Assembly: GCA_900491605.1 (NCBI GenBank) | Contig: UESW01004822.1 | Coordinates: 487,366-551,365 of the forward strand | Reading direction: 5' to 3' | Length of the DNA: 64,000 nucleotides | Source of the DNA: Calamus simplicifolius | Lineage: Eukaryota; Streptophyta; Magnoliopsida; Arecales; Arecaceae | Shown here: positions 1-9,499 of the stretch, one piece after another | How positions within the stretch are numbered: the stretch's first letter is position 1 | Layout of the letters: every line of letters starts with the position of its first letter | Notes under the pieces: model-generated | Databases searched by the model: none | What the model saw: the letters and a program-made list of their open reading frames with translations, nothing else | Told to the model about the DNA's origin: nothing | Translations under genes and position numbers: made by a program

Positions 1-830
1 AACAAAGTTTTCAAAGAGCAAATCGGCCAGAACATGGAGGTATATATCGACGACATGCTGGTCAAGAGCAAAGAAGCATCACAGCACGTCGAGGATCTCT
101 CGGAAAGCTTCGCGACACTCCATAAATATCGGATGAAGCTTAACCCAACTAAGTGCGCCTTCGGCGTTAACTCTGGGAAGTTCCTGGCTTCATGGTTTCC
201 TAACGGGATATTGAAGCTAACCCCCAGAAGATCTAGGCTCTTCAGCAGATGGCCTCGGCATCTATTAAAGAAGTCCAGTGCCTAACTGGGAGAATAGCAG
301 CCCTTAATCGTTTCGTGGCTCGGTCTACCGAAAGATGCCTCCCTTTCTTCAAAACTCTTCAGTCGGCTAAGAATTTCCAATGGTCTTTCAAGTGTCAAAA
401 ATCATTCGAAGATCTCAAGAAGTACCTCGGCTCTCCCCTCTCCTTAGTAGTCCAAACCCTGGGGAAACATTGTTCCTGTATCTGGCTGTCTCGGAAGGTG
501 TCGTTGGCTCGGTGTTGGTCAGAGAAGAAAATAAGGCCCATAAGCCAATTTATTATGTCAGCAAACTGCTCAAGACGCAGAAACGAGGTATACCCGGATT
601 GAGAAGATGGTGTTAGCCTTGATAACCTCAGTTCGAAAGTTGCGCCAACTTCCAAGCACATTCTGTGACGGTCCTGACTGACCAACCCATCAAGGCGGTG
701 GTCCATCGCCTGCAGGCATCGGGAAGGATGACTAAATGGGTCGTTGAGCTGAGTGAGCATGACATTCGATTCCAGCCTCGCCCGGCCATCAAAGCTCAGG
801 TGCTAGCTGACTTCCTCCTTGAATGTACCA
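1..830 (+). pseudogene. Tat pol: RT C-terminus and native RNase H (broken)
   Basis: The RT catalytic box YIDD is at 43-54, in the context VYIDDMLVKS typical of plant Tat elements. The thumb/connection region follows with a frameshift near 200-250 and resumes in another frame (residues around ALNRF at about 300). The native RNase H reads LYLAVSEG at about 475 through PIYYVSKLL at about 545-570, is shifted again near 580-610, and continues as VLTDQPIKAVVHRLQASGR near 670-725 to VLADFLLE near 800-815. At least three frame changes are needed to follow it, so it cannot make an active enzyme. In an intact element this part copies the genomic RNA into cDNA and degrades the RNA strand. Confidence 0.8.
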
Positions 831-879
831 TCCCAAAGGATGGCTCCACTCCCAACTTCCCTGAGCGCCCAAAATTTGA

Positions 880-1330
880 CGCCCGATGGCTCCTCCATGT
901 GGATAGATCGTCCAACGCCCATTGCTAGTGCAGGCTTAGTCCTAACCAGCCTGGAGGGGGCGACTTTTGAATATGGTGTCTGCTTCTCCTTCCTGGCCTC
1001 CAATAACGAGGCCAAGTATGAAGCTCTGCTCGCTGAGCTCTGAATCGCCCGCGACCTTAAGGTTAAGAGGCTGAATGCCTTCACCGACTCTCAGCTGGTG
1101 GCTGGTCATGTACGGGGCGAGTTTGAGGCCCGGGAACCGAACATGGTTTGATATCTCCAAGAGGTTCAAAGCCTACTCTCCCGTTTCCCTGAATTTGAGA
1201 TCATTCAGATTCCTAGATCCGAAAATGTCCGTGCCGACCTATTATCTCGGCTGGCGACCGCGGAATCAATGGACGCCGAAAAAAATTTCATCTGGAGATT
1301 TTGGAAAGACCCAGTATCACGAAAGCTGAC
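880..1330 (+). pseudogene. Tat pol: second (archaeal-type) RNase H domain
   Basis: Between the native RNase H and integrase lies a second RNase H-like fold. It starts with a degraded HVD-S-N motif near 895-920, then AGLVLTSLEGATFEYGV near 930-980, NNEAKYEALLAEL near 1000-1040 and TDSQLVAG near 1083-1108, ending with a degraded S-R-L-A segment near 1240-1260. The acidic residues expected of the fold (D near the start, E in NEAKYEAL, D in TDSQL) are visible. A stop replaces the residue after LLAEL. This dual arrangement is known for the Tat lineage and is the best single lineage marker in element A. Confidence 0.75.
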
Positions 1331-1336
1331 TGAGTA

Positions 1337-2582
1337 ATGCAAGTTGAGGCCGAACCATCATGGTTTGACCCCATCGAGAAGTATCTTAAAGAAGGGTCGC
1401 TCCCATCCGATCAAAGGGAAGCCAGAAAGCTGAAGCTGCAAGCCACCCGCTATGTGCTGATTGACGACCAGCTCTACAAGCGGTCCTTCTCTATGCCGCT
1501 GCTCAGATGCCTTCGCCCATCTGAAGCCGATTATACCCTTCGGAAGGTACACGAAGGATTTACAGAAACCATCTGGGAAGCCGGTCTTTATGCCACAAGG
1601 TACTGCGTCAAGGTTACTATTGGCCAACCATGCAAAAGGATGCTGACGACCTCGTCCGAGCTTGTGACCCATGCCAAAGACACTCCAATATTTAGAGGCT
1701 CCCCTCCACCTGCCTAGTCCCCATTTCCTCCGCTTGGCCCTTTGCCAAGTGGGGAATGGACATTCTCGGCCCGTTTCACTCGCCATGGGGCAGCGGAAGT
1801 TTTTATTCGTCGTCATCGATTACTTCACCAAATGGGTCGAGGCGGAAGCAGTTGCTCAAATAACTGAGGCTCGAGCCAAAGACTTCGTGTGGAGATCCAT
1901 CATATGCTGCTTCGGCATCCCGCACACCATCATTACTGACAAAGGAAACAGTTTGACAATCCGAAGTTCCGTCAGTTCTGCGAGGAGCATGGGATTCATC
2001 ACGCCTTACCTCGGTCGGGCATCCACAAGCTAACGGAGCAGCCGAGGTAACCAACCAAACCCTGCTTCAAGGGATCAAAGCTCGGCTCTTCAGAGCCCGA
2101 GGCAGATGGGCAGACGAGTTGCACCATGTCCTATGGGCCTCCCGCACCACCCGAGAGTGCCCACGGGCAAGACCCCATTTCGAATGGCCTTCGGCACAGA
2201 GGCCATCATCCCCGTGGAGATAGGACTCCCTTCCTGTGGGTGGAAAGCTACTCGAGGAAGCAGTGACGAGCAGCTCCGTGCCAACCTTGACCTGGTAGAG
2301 GAGATCGAAGAAAAAGCTCGGATCAGAATAGCTTCCTACCAGCAAAGAGTGGCCCGTTACCATACCTCCAGGGTCAAAGGGAAAGCTTTCTTGCCTGGCG
2401 ACCTCGTTCTCGAAAACATCTGTCTCCAAACCGCTGGAGCAACGAAAGCTAGCTCCAAACTGGGAAGGCCCCTACCAAGTAGCAGAGGTCATCAGACCAG
2501 GTACCTACAGGCTACAAGATCTAAGCAGAACATCCATCCATCGGATGTGGAATTCGGACAACCTCCGCAAGTATCATCAGTA
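1337..2582 (+). pseudogene. Tat pol: integrase (broken)
   Basis: An H2C2 zinc-binding segment at about 1530-1690 is recognisable but shifted. The catalytic core begins with MDILGPF near 1756 and VIDYFTKWVEAEAVAQITEA near 1815-1875. The second acidic site is in IITDKG near 1928-1945, and the third falls in AAEVTNQTL near 2036-2065, in a different frame. The C-terminal part (TPFRMAFGTEAIIPVEIGLPS, about 2170-2235) runs to a last motif near 2550-2580 before the stop. The core needs several frame changes, so it is inactive. No chromodomain follows, as expected for a non-chromovirus. Confidence 0.8.
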
Positions 2583-2743
2583 GGGTACGCCCTCTACAGG
2601 CTCACCTTCTTAAATTTTTGTTGGCATATTGTTTCATAATTCATGGCATAATCACCACAAATTATATCACCAAAAATCGTGAAGAAAACAGAAGCTTCTT
2701 ACCAAATCCTCGACGCGACCGAGTTATCTGTTTAAGCAAAAAT

Positions 2744-3143
2744 CTCTGAACCTCGGCTGGGCTGAGCAAATAAATCTTGAACCTCGGCTGGGCCGAGCAA
2801 CAAATCTCCGAACCTTGGCTGGGCCGAGCAAAATATCTCCGAACCTCGGCTGGGCCAAGCAACAAATCTCCGAACCTCAGTTGGGCCAGCAACAAATCTC
2901 CGAACCTCGGCTGGGCCGAGCAAATAAATCTCCAAACCTCAGCTGGGCCGAGCAACAAATCTCCGAACCTCGGCTAGGCTGAGCAATAAATCTCCAAACC
3001 TCGGCAGGGCCAAGCAACAAATCTCCAACCTCGGCTGGGCTGAGCAATAAATCTTCGAACCTCGGCTTGGCCGAGCAACAAATCTCCGAACCTCGGCTGG
3101 GCTGAGCAAAAAATCTCTGAACATCGCGGGGCCAAGCAATAAA
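2744..3143 (+). repeat. 31-bp tandem array, block 1 (about 13 units)
   Basis: About 13 units of 30-32 bp sit head to tail. Each has the core CCTCGGCTGGGCCGAGCA followed by AATAAATCTCCGAA or similar. The core is an imperfect palindrome (CTCGGC/GGCCGAG). It lies just 3' of pol, where Tat elements often carry tandem arrays. Long ORFs on both strands here are products of the repeat and not genes. Confidence 0.9.
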
Positions 3144-3440
3144 TTCTGAGACCCCAGTCGACCTAAGCATTCTAAACTAAGTTAGGATTCGGGCAGCTTA
3201 CAAGCCCCGATCGACCTAAGTGTTCTAAACTAAGTTCAGATTTGGGCAGCTTACAAGCCTCGGCCGACCTAAGCGTTCTCCTAAACTACGTTCGGACCCG
3301 GGCAGCTGACAAGCCCCGATCGACATTGGCAAACGTTTTGGAGATGACAACAAATGCGCCATATACGAAATTTTTGTCTTCATTGATTGAAAAAAGAAGA
3401 GAAAAACAACAAGGAAAAGAAAAAGAAACAAAAAGAGCCC

Positions 3441-3752
3441 TCACAAGGGCTTACTGTCTCCCTCAGGAGCTGTCGGGCCCTCCCTACGCTGAGTCAGCTC
3501 GGCAACTTGCTGACGAAGGGACGCTATCACTCCCTCCTGCCGGCTAATGACCCGGCGAAGAACCTCGGCCTCCCTCATCGAGACGGCAAGGAATTCCTCG
3601 ACCGTCTTTTGGAGCTGCTCATGGCCCACTAAAACTGACGCTAAGGCCATCCCATCGATAGTCACATGAACGCGACCCCCACGGGAGTCCCTGCGGCCGT
3701 TGCCGCCGCCGTATGGCTCTTCAGCCGATTGCCCTTCTCCGTGGGAGGCCAT
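3441..3752 (-). CDS. antisense small coiled-coil ORF in the Tat 3' region
   Basis: This 103-aa reading frame is antisense to the retrotransposon. The first 30 residues are Gly/Arg-rich (GGGNGRRDSRGG). Residues 40-90 look like an amphipathic helix or coiled coil, with the core LQKTVEEFLAVSMREAEVL and then VISRQEGVIASLRQQVAEL. There is no signal peptide or membrane segment and I do not recognise the family. A clean TATAAATA motif stands 68-77 bases upstream of the ATG on the same strand. The surrounding pol is riddled with stops, while this frame is open for its whole length. Tat elements such as Grande are known to carry extra antisense ORFs in this region; whether this one is made is unknown. 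Chance in moderately GC-rich DNA is the alternative. Confidence 0.45.
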   Translation of the reverse strand: MASHGEGQSAEEPYGGGNGRRDSRGGRVHVTIDGMALASVLVGHEQLQKTVEEFLAVSMREAEVLRRVISRQEGVIASLRQQVAELTQRREGPTAPEGDSKPL

Positions 3753-3819
3753 ACCTACTCTCGGGAGCTATCAAAAAACTAACTAAGGGGATGACAAATA
3801 CTGGCATCCCTCTTGTCCA

Positions 3820-3829
3820 TATTTATATA
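3820..3829 (-). promoter_or_regulatory. TATA box upstream of the antisense ORF
   Basis: On the minus strand the sequence reads TATATAAATA, preceded by CTAGGG. With a start about 30 bases downstream, the 5' leader before the ATG at 3752 would be roughly 40 nt. Position and strand fit a promoter for the antisense ORF. Confidence 0.45.
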
Positions 3830-4255
3830 CCCTAGCAAGTATTCCAATCAGTCGGGTCATTAATCCCGACCCGAGAATCTACCACGCGTCGCCACTTTGG
3901 CTGGCGCCCACGGGAAGCAAAGAGTCGCGCCGCCTCCTGAGGAAAATTGGTAAGCGTCGACAAACTACTCGGGAACCCCCCTCCTTCTCTAGGAACTGGG
4001 TTCCTTTCGATCTGTCGAGCCCTCACGAAGTAAATATTCTTGAAACCCAACCAGATTTCCTCGAATCAGCCGCCCTTGGAGAAGTGCGAAGAAACAAAAA
4101 GGTGTGTCAGTAGCTGGCGCTGACTCACTTCCCTCGAAAATCACCAAATCATAAATATCTGGCGCCCCCATGCACCGCCCGTTTCACTTTGGCGGTCCAT
4201 GCCAAATCTCATAGGTACCAAACATCAGAAGTCTCGGCGACGACTGAGTTATCCC

Positions 4256-4372
4256 TCCGAGCAACAAATCTCCGAACCTCGGTTGGGCCGAGCAATAAAT
4301 CTCCGAACCTCGGCTGGGCCGAGCAACAAATCTCCGAACCTCGGCTGGGCCGAGCATAAATCTCCGAACCTC
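4256..4372 (+). repeat. 31-bp tandem array, block 2 (3-4 units)
   Basis: The same unit as at 2744-3143 recurs about 1.1 kb downstream, ending in a half unit (CCTCGGCCAAAG). The sequence between the two blocks (3144-4255) holds the antisense ORF, so either that segment was placed into the array or the array expanded on both sides of it. Confidence 0.85.
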
Positions 4373-6027
4373 GGCCAAAGTCAAGGAATATGTTCTACTA
4401 TTAAGAATCCCGGCCAAAGCCGAGGAGCTTTTCCCACTATCAAAGCCCCAGCCTAAAGCCAAAACGCATGTCTCGTTATCACAAATCCCAACCAAACCAA
4501 GCAATCTCCAAAGTTCCATCCGAATTCGGCCAGCTTATAAGCCCCGATCGGGTTGGGTAGCACAAAATCCTCGGCCAAGAATGAGCGATATCTCCACGCC
4601 TTATCCTACGCCAAGTAAGATACTATCTGAAAACTTAGATGAGCCGAGCAGCTTCTTAAAGACCCCTAGACGATGTTAGTGCCTCACGGTACTTCGGTAG
4701 AGGTGAAGGACCTCCCTCTACTCAAAAGAGACATACGAGCTCTCTTTTCGAAGAAACACCTATTTCGTTCTACAAACAAAATCATGTTTACCGCGTGAGT
4801 CCGCACGACCGCCTAGGTCTCCCTTCAACTCGAACAGGAACAAATGGTCTTCCCTACTGAGAACCGAGCTACGATTTTGGCAAAAAACAAAGCAGCGAGA
4901 ACGCTGCCAAAGTATGCTACAACACAGGAGCGACAACTCTTGGCACAAAAAGAAACAGGAGCTAGGAGAAAGGACAAAACTTTCTTTATTTCATTACCAG
5001 CGAAACGAATTACAACCACCTAAGAGGCATTACAAGTGCGTCAAAGCACATGAAATGAAGACGAATACATAGCTCGGCCAAACTGCTCCAAGACAGCTTC
5101 GGTTAACAATGATACTTCGGCATCTGATCCAACAAATCAGACAAACCACGAACCAGTCAGCTCACCCTGATAATGAGCAAATGACTCGGCCCGACTGTTG
5201 CGACCAGCTTCAGTTAATAATGATATCTTGGCATCCGGCCCAAGATATCAGAGAAATCAGAAAGGGTGGATGAGCCTTGTCCCAAGCCACCCATCCGCAG
5301 AGCCCTCCGACGAGTGGGAAGAAAGCTCGCAGACCCTGATGACGGGGTACTCCCCCAAATCGAGTGTGTACTGCTAGCCACTACCCAAGTCAAAAGGCAA
5401 CGTACTAGCGGACAACACACCATCACCCCCCTCCTCACGTGGCAAAAGATTCCCCGGACGGATGAGCCTAGGAATTCGGATCAAGGGAGGAGGCAAAGTT
5501 CATGTAAGTCATGGGGAGCATGCGTGGACTTCCTGCCTTGCGTCCCCCATGGCGAATCGCAAAGGACACACAGGAAGCGCATATGTGTGCTCTCCATGCG
5601 ATCTCTGCGAACCTCCTGTGCGCTCTCCAAACGATCTCTGAAACTCCTCTCTTGAGGATGAGCCACTCTCCAGTGGCTCCTTCATCACCCCAGCTATTCG
5701 GAGGACAACGACTTGCAGAAGGAAAGCTCGGTCCTCCCGCTCTAAGCCCCAGAGAGATAGGCATCATGTAAACCTTCACAATTCACATAGAAGAAAACTC
5801 TGGGATGACCCAACATAGCCCTCTTTCCCCTTTTTATATGCGAAGATGAACTGGGAGCAGCTATCAGAGCCGAAAGCCCTAAGATTCAAAACATCCAACC
5901 CATGCCACCACGTGGCCTCCCGGGATAGGAGTGGCACCCTTCGTTGCGCCCCAAGCGCGTCACCCAAACCATGATGCATGCCAAAAGATTTTCTCTGATC
6001 TCGGATCATGAGCTTTAAATGCATAAA
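4373..6027 (+). other. non-coding 3' region of element A, possible 3' LTR start at 5503
   Basis: No coding feature is supported. A purine run at 5483-5498 (AAGGGAGGAGGCAAAG) followed closely by TG at 5503 could be the polypurine tract and 3' LTR start, and a TATA-like TTTTTATATG lies at about 5829-5838. I could not pair this with a second LTR in the window, so the boundary is tentative. Two imperfect repeats around 5575-5645 (CTCTCCATGCGATCTCTG and a neighbour) are also present. Confidence 0.3.
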
Positions 6028-6078
6028 TTGGATTATGACTTGGCATTTCAGTTTAATGGGGATGGAAGTTGAGTCTAT

Positions 6079-6456
6079 CTAGGATACCTTATAGAGATTG
6101 GTATGGGGAACCATAGATAAACCTAGGGTTTTGATAGCACTGATTGAGATGGCATTAACATAGCTCCCGCTATCTATGATAATCTTATATACCTTTTCTA
6201 CTAACTTTATAAATATTTGTAGGTTATGGGTCCTACGCCAATCCTCTTGTTCTTTGGTTTGGGTCAAGATACATCTAACAACTTTCAATAAATCAGATGA
6301 TTCAATAACTTCCTCATCTCCTTCATATTCATTCACTATGTGTATTCTAGCTTCATACACTTCTCCTTCATGCACATCAGTGGGTTCAAGATCTTCTTCC
6401 TCTAGTTCTCCTATGTGTAGGGATCGGGTTGGGCATTGACTAGCATAGTGTCCCAA
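6079..6456 (-). pseudogene. element B zinc knuckle end and aspartic protease
   Basis: This minus-strand frame starts inside a CCHC knuckle (MGHYASQCPTRSLHIGE). An acidic linker (about residues 20-55) follows, then the protease active-site region IIIDSGSYVNAIS at about residues 90-103. The catalytic DSG is intact, unlike the related element C. The frame fails soon after, at the truncation of element B. Confidence 0.75.
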
Positions 6457-7397
6457 TTTATGACATCTAAAATAAGGAGCATTAGGATTAGGATTATGAT
6501 TCCTCTAACTTTAGGTGACTTACCCTTATCTTCCTTGCAGGTCAATGGGGTGCTAGGAGTAGGTCAGCTTGTGTGCACTTGACTAGACCTTGGTTTTTGA
6601 TTAAGGGTACCATTCCTAGTGGGTTCAGATCGATGGATTATAGATCCCCTTTGAATCACTCGTAGTCTCTAGCTATTTGATAAGCTTGTTCAAGATCATA
6701 GACTTCTCTTAAAAATAATTCTCTTTGAATGTCTTTACACAGTCTGACCTTAAATCTAGATAGGGTCACAGCTTCATATTCATCTATGCTACGCCTCATG
6801 ATATATTCATCAAATTTGGCTATATATTTAGATATGGTCTTGCTCCCTGACTCAGCCTCTGCCATTGATATAAAAGTCTCTCATGATAGAATAGGGAAAG
6901 ATACTTTTTCCTAAGCTTAAGTTTCATGGCTCTCCAGTTAGCTATGGGTATGTCTTCCCTTTGCCTAGTTATCCTTTCAACATTCCCCCAGTATAGTCTA
7001 GCCTGGCGAACTAACCTGAGTTTAGCAAACTTAAACTCCCTCTCTTCAGATATTTCATATCACTCAAAGTACTGATCCATATCTCCTTCCCAATCAGTGT
7101 ATACTTTAGGGTCAGGACTGCCATCAAATATAGTGCTTCTAACCTAATGTTCCTATTGGCTCTTTCCTCCAAATCCACAAAGTCTTAGTATGGGCATCTA
7201 GGGTTATGTTCAGGGGTGAGATCATGATGATGGGCTCTTGGACCAAGGAGAGTTGGTCTAGGTGATTCAGGTTCAGTGTGATTCAATCAGTTTTCTGCAA
7301 GGGTCCCGATTCGCTCTTCCTTTTGGTCAAACCTATTGTTTAATTGTCCAAATTGTTCAGTCATGGTTCTCATTAAAGTTTTAAGATTGGGATCCAT
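6457..7397 (-). pseudogene. element B gag (broken)
   Basis: A start ATG at 7397 begins MDPNLKTLMRTMTEQ, and element C begins its gag with nearly the same residues. The conserved capsid part is visible at 6656-6865 (KYIAKFDEYIMRRS, then VTLSRFKVRLCKDIQRELF). Stops and shifts interrupt the remainder. In an intact element this protein packages the genomic RNA. Confidence 0.65.
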
Positions 7398-7924
7398 GGT
7401 GTAACTTGGTTGTGTTTGGGGATGTTGCTAATGGGCTCCTGACTTGGTCGTCATGCAACAGACAAATTTGTTCTATGATTTCTAGACCTAGAAGTTCAAG
7501 TAAAATGAATCAACTCAAATTACAATCAACTCAACAATTATCTTGTCCACTGGCCAGGTAAGAGGTGGGGTTGTGGAAGGTTCCCTCCACTCTCACAGGG
7601 ACCTAATTACAAAACTACAAGTCGCTTAAGGCATTTTTCATTTGACCCCTAGCCCTAGACACCACTTTCAAGAAATACCTAAAGGATTGAGTGCACCAGT
7701 TTCATCATAATACTTGAAACTCAACCTTGTGGATGTCTCTATCTTTGCTTTAGGTTTCTACTCAATTTTATTTAGGCTTGGGATCGAGATGAGGGTGGTT
7801 GTTTTGGGCCAAGGAAAGGTGATGAAATCCTTCCCTTACCTAAGATAGAGAAATTGCCTTTAAGTGAATTTAATGATGCATGCACACACACATGAAAAAC
7901 TAAAGTAAAATACGTAGATATATA

Positions 7925-7960
<36 letters not shown>

Positions 7961-8216
7961 TGTATGTATGTATTATTATTTTATATTATTATTATTTTAT
8001 ATTATAGATCTGAAAATAAGAAGAAAATTACATATTTAATAAAGATTAATTAGATGATTGCCAAGGGTCTCATGTCCGGTCATAGCTCATTACTCCATGG
8101 GTCATGATGGTATACTTTCGTATACCCACCCAAGAGGCATGAAATCCTAAACAATGCAATTGTTTTATTTTTATATGTAGAAAATTTCAATAATATGCAT
8201 GAACATGTCCTAGCCT
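7398..8216 (-). other. element B 5' leader, non-coding
   Basis: This is untranslated sequence between the primer site and gag. The counterpart in element E is at about 51424-52060. A (TA)n/(GTAT)n microsatellite at 7916-7972 is specific to this copy, and a short AT-rich stretch follows it. No gene is seen. Confidence 0.6.
7916..7972. repeat. (TA)n(GTAT)n microsatellite
   Basis: TA dinucleotides pass directly into about ten GTAT tetranucleotides. The matching place in element E (about 51940-51960) lacks it, so it expanded in this copy. Confidence 0.95.
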
Positions 8217-8228
8217 TCTCTAATACCA
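8217..8228 (-). other. primer binding site, initiator-Met type (element B)
   Basis: The minus strand reads TGGTATTAGAGA, one or two changes from the common plant TGGTATCAGAGC site complementary to the 3' end of initiator tRNA-Met. It lies three bases downstream of the LTR end at 8232. Confidence 0.7.
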
Positions 8229-8231
8229 AAC

Positions 8232-9373
8232 TGATACAGGATGTACCACGCAAGAGATTAACGTAGAGCAATGATTCATATTTTAAGGTGATTTACTTTT
8301 CGAAATGAGTAAGAATAAACTAAGGATGAATATGCAAAGAGTAAAGTAACTACCCGCAGAACACGATTTACTAAGTAATAAAGAAAACATGATCTTAGGT
8401 TGAGAAACCACTACTTAGAATATGCTCTTTCTTCAACAAAATAGAACTTATGAGAAGGGATGGATCTAGTTATCAGGCAATGATAATCTTTGTCCTAAAA
8501 GATCGGATCACATAGCTCTCGGAATGAGCATCTGAAAGATTATGCTATGCTACCACAGATGTTTCATCTTTCCTTCAAATGATTCTGGAGACAAGAAGGA
8601 CTTCATCTAAGGATCGTAGCACCTTGGCATCTTAGGACTAGAATGCTTGGAACAGGTACTTGTTGGGCCTCTCACCCTCTTTCTTATGGAGTCTCAATGC
8701 TCAGGAGCACAAAAAAAATAGAAGAAGAAGATTCTTTTCATTAATCATCAATTATTCTTTACAAGAAGAAGGGAGGGGCTTTTATAATAAACCCTAACTC
8801 TTGAATTACATGAAAAAAAAAAAATTTAAGGGTGCCATATTGTTTCCAAATAAGAAGATTGGCAACATCTTAAAATAAGAAAAAGAGATCAGGGATATCT
8901 TTCCTAAATAAGGAGATAGACGATATCTTGAAATAAGAAAAAGAGATCAAGGAATAGATTTTTCAAATAAGGAGATAGGCGACATCTTGAAACAAGGAAA
9001 AGAGATCAGGGGATGGCGCTACATTCTCCTTTCCATAAAGAGTGGGCAGCAAGTCACCTTCCATAGGGGCTTATTTACTTTCTTTTATACTGAGATGACT
9101 TTATGAAAATCTTGGGATGCCCTAATTGAGTAGATGGTGCCTACTTTGATTGGGATTCTATGTGGGGCTAAGGTGGCGCATTGAATGTGGTCCTTTATGG
9201 TCTTGGGTCCTCAACTTCTTATACTTTGACTCAATAAATCTTGACTTAACTCAAAAAAAATTACTGGACTTATACTGACAAAACTTGATTACAGTACTTA
9301 AAGTCAAACCAACATAAAGTAAAAATTTTATAATGAGCTCATTAACCTTTGTCTAATCTTGGTGCCCCCAACA
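8232..9373 (-). repeat. element B 5' LTR
   Basis: On the minus strand the LTR starts TGTTGGGGGCACC (9373) and ends at TGTATCA (8232), next to the primer site. It aligns along its length with 52076-53320 of element E. It ends exactly where copy 1 of the copia segment starts. Confidence 0.75.
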
Positions 9374-9499
9374 CTTATGATAATCTATTAGAGTTCCCTA
9401 GGTCTTTATAGAGCGCTACATAAAAGCTAGTAGAACTCTATCTGATTACCTTAGGTACATAGGGTTATTATGATTGTCCCAGGAGTGAGAGGGTGCCGA

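Larger units (their letters stand above)
1..6027 (+). mobile_element. Tat-lineage Ty3/gypsy retrotransposon remnant (element A)
   Basis: The window opens inside the reverse transcriptase of a plus-strand Ty3/gypsy element. The order RT, RNase H, second RNase H-like domain, integrase is diagnostic of the Tat (Ogre/Retand/Grande) lineage, which is known to carry an extra archaeal-type RNase H. After pol comes a long non-coding 3' region with a 31-bp tandem array in two blocks and an antisense ORF between them, features familiar from Tat elements. The right edge at about 6027 is set by the start of sequence shared between elements B and E. Pol is full of frameshifts and stops, so the copy is dead. 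The gag end lies outside the window. Confidence 0.8.
6028..9373 (-). mobile_element. minus-strand Ty3/gypsy remnant (element B)
   Basis: Read on the minus strand: LTR (9373 to 8232, starting TGTTGGGGGCACC), primer site, leader, gag, zinc knuckle and start of protease, then truncation at about 6028. The same sequence occurs as element E (34147-34335, 43658-43981, 50501-53320), which fixes the domain order. Pol beyond protease is missing. Both gag and protease are frameshifted. No target duplication can be read because the 3' end is lost. Confidence 0.75.

Noticed and set aside
2662..3170. Long overlapping ORFs on both strands with repeated RFGDLL/PAEVRRF peptides
   Set aside because: They are translations of the 31-bp array; the unit is close to a multiple of three only by chance and no start, domain or composition supports a protein.
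2744..4372. Regular repeat with about 31-bp period, looking at first like a CRISPR array
   Set aside because: Units are directly adjacent with no unique spacers, no cas genes are present, and this is a plant retrotransposon 3' region.
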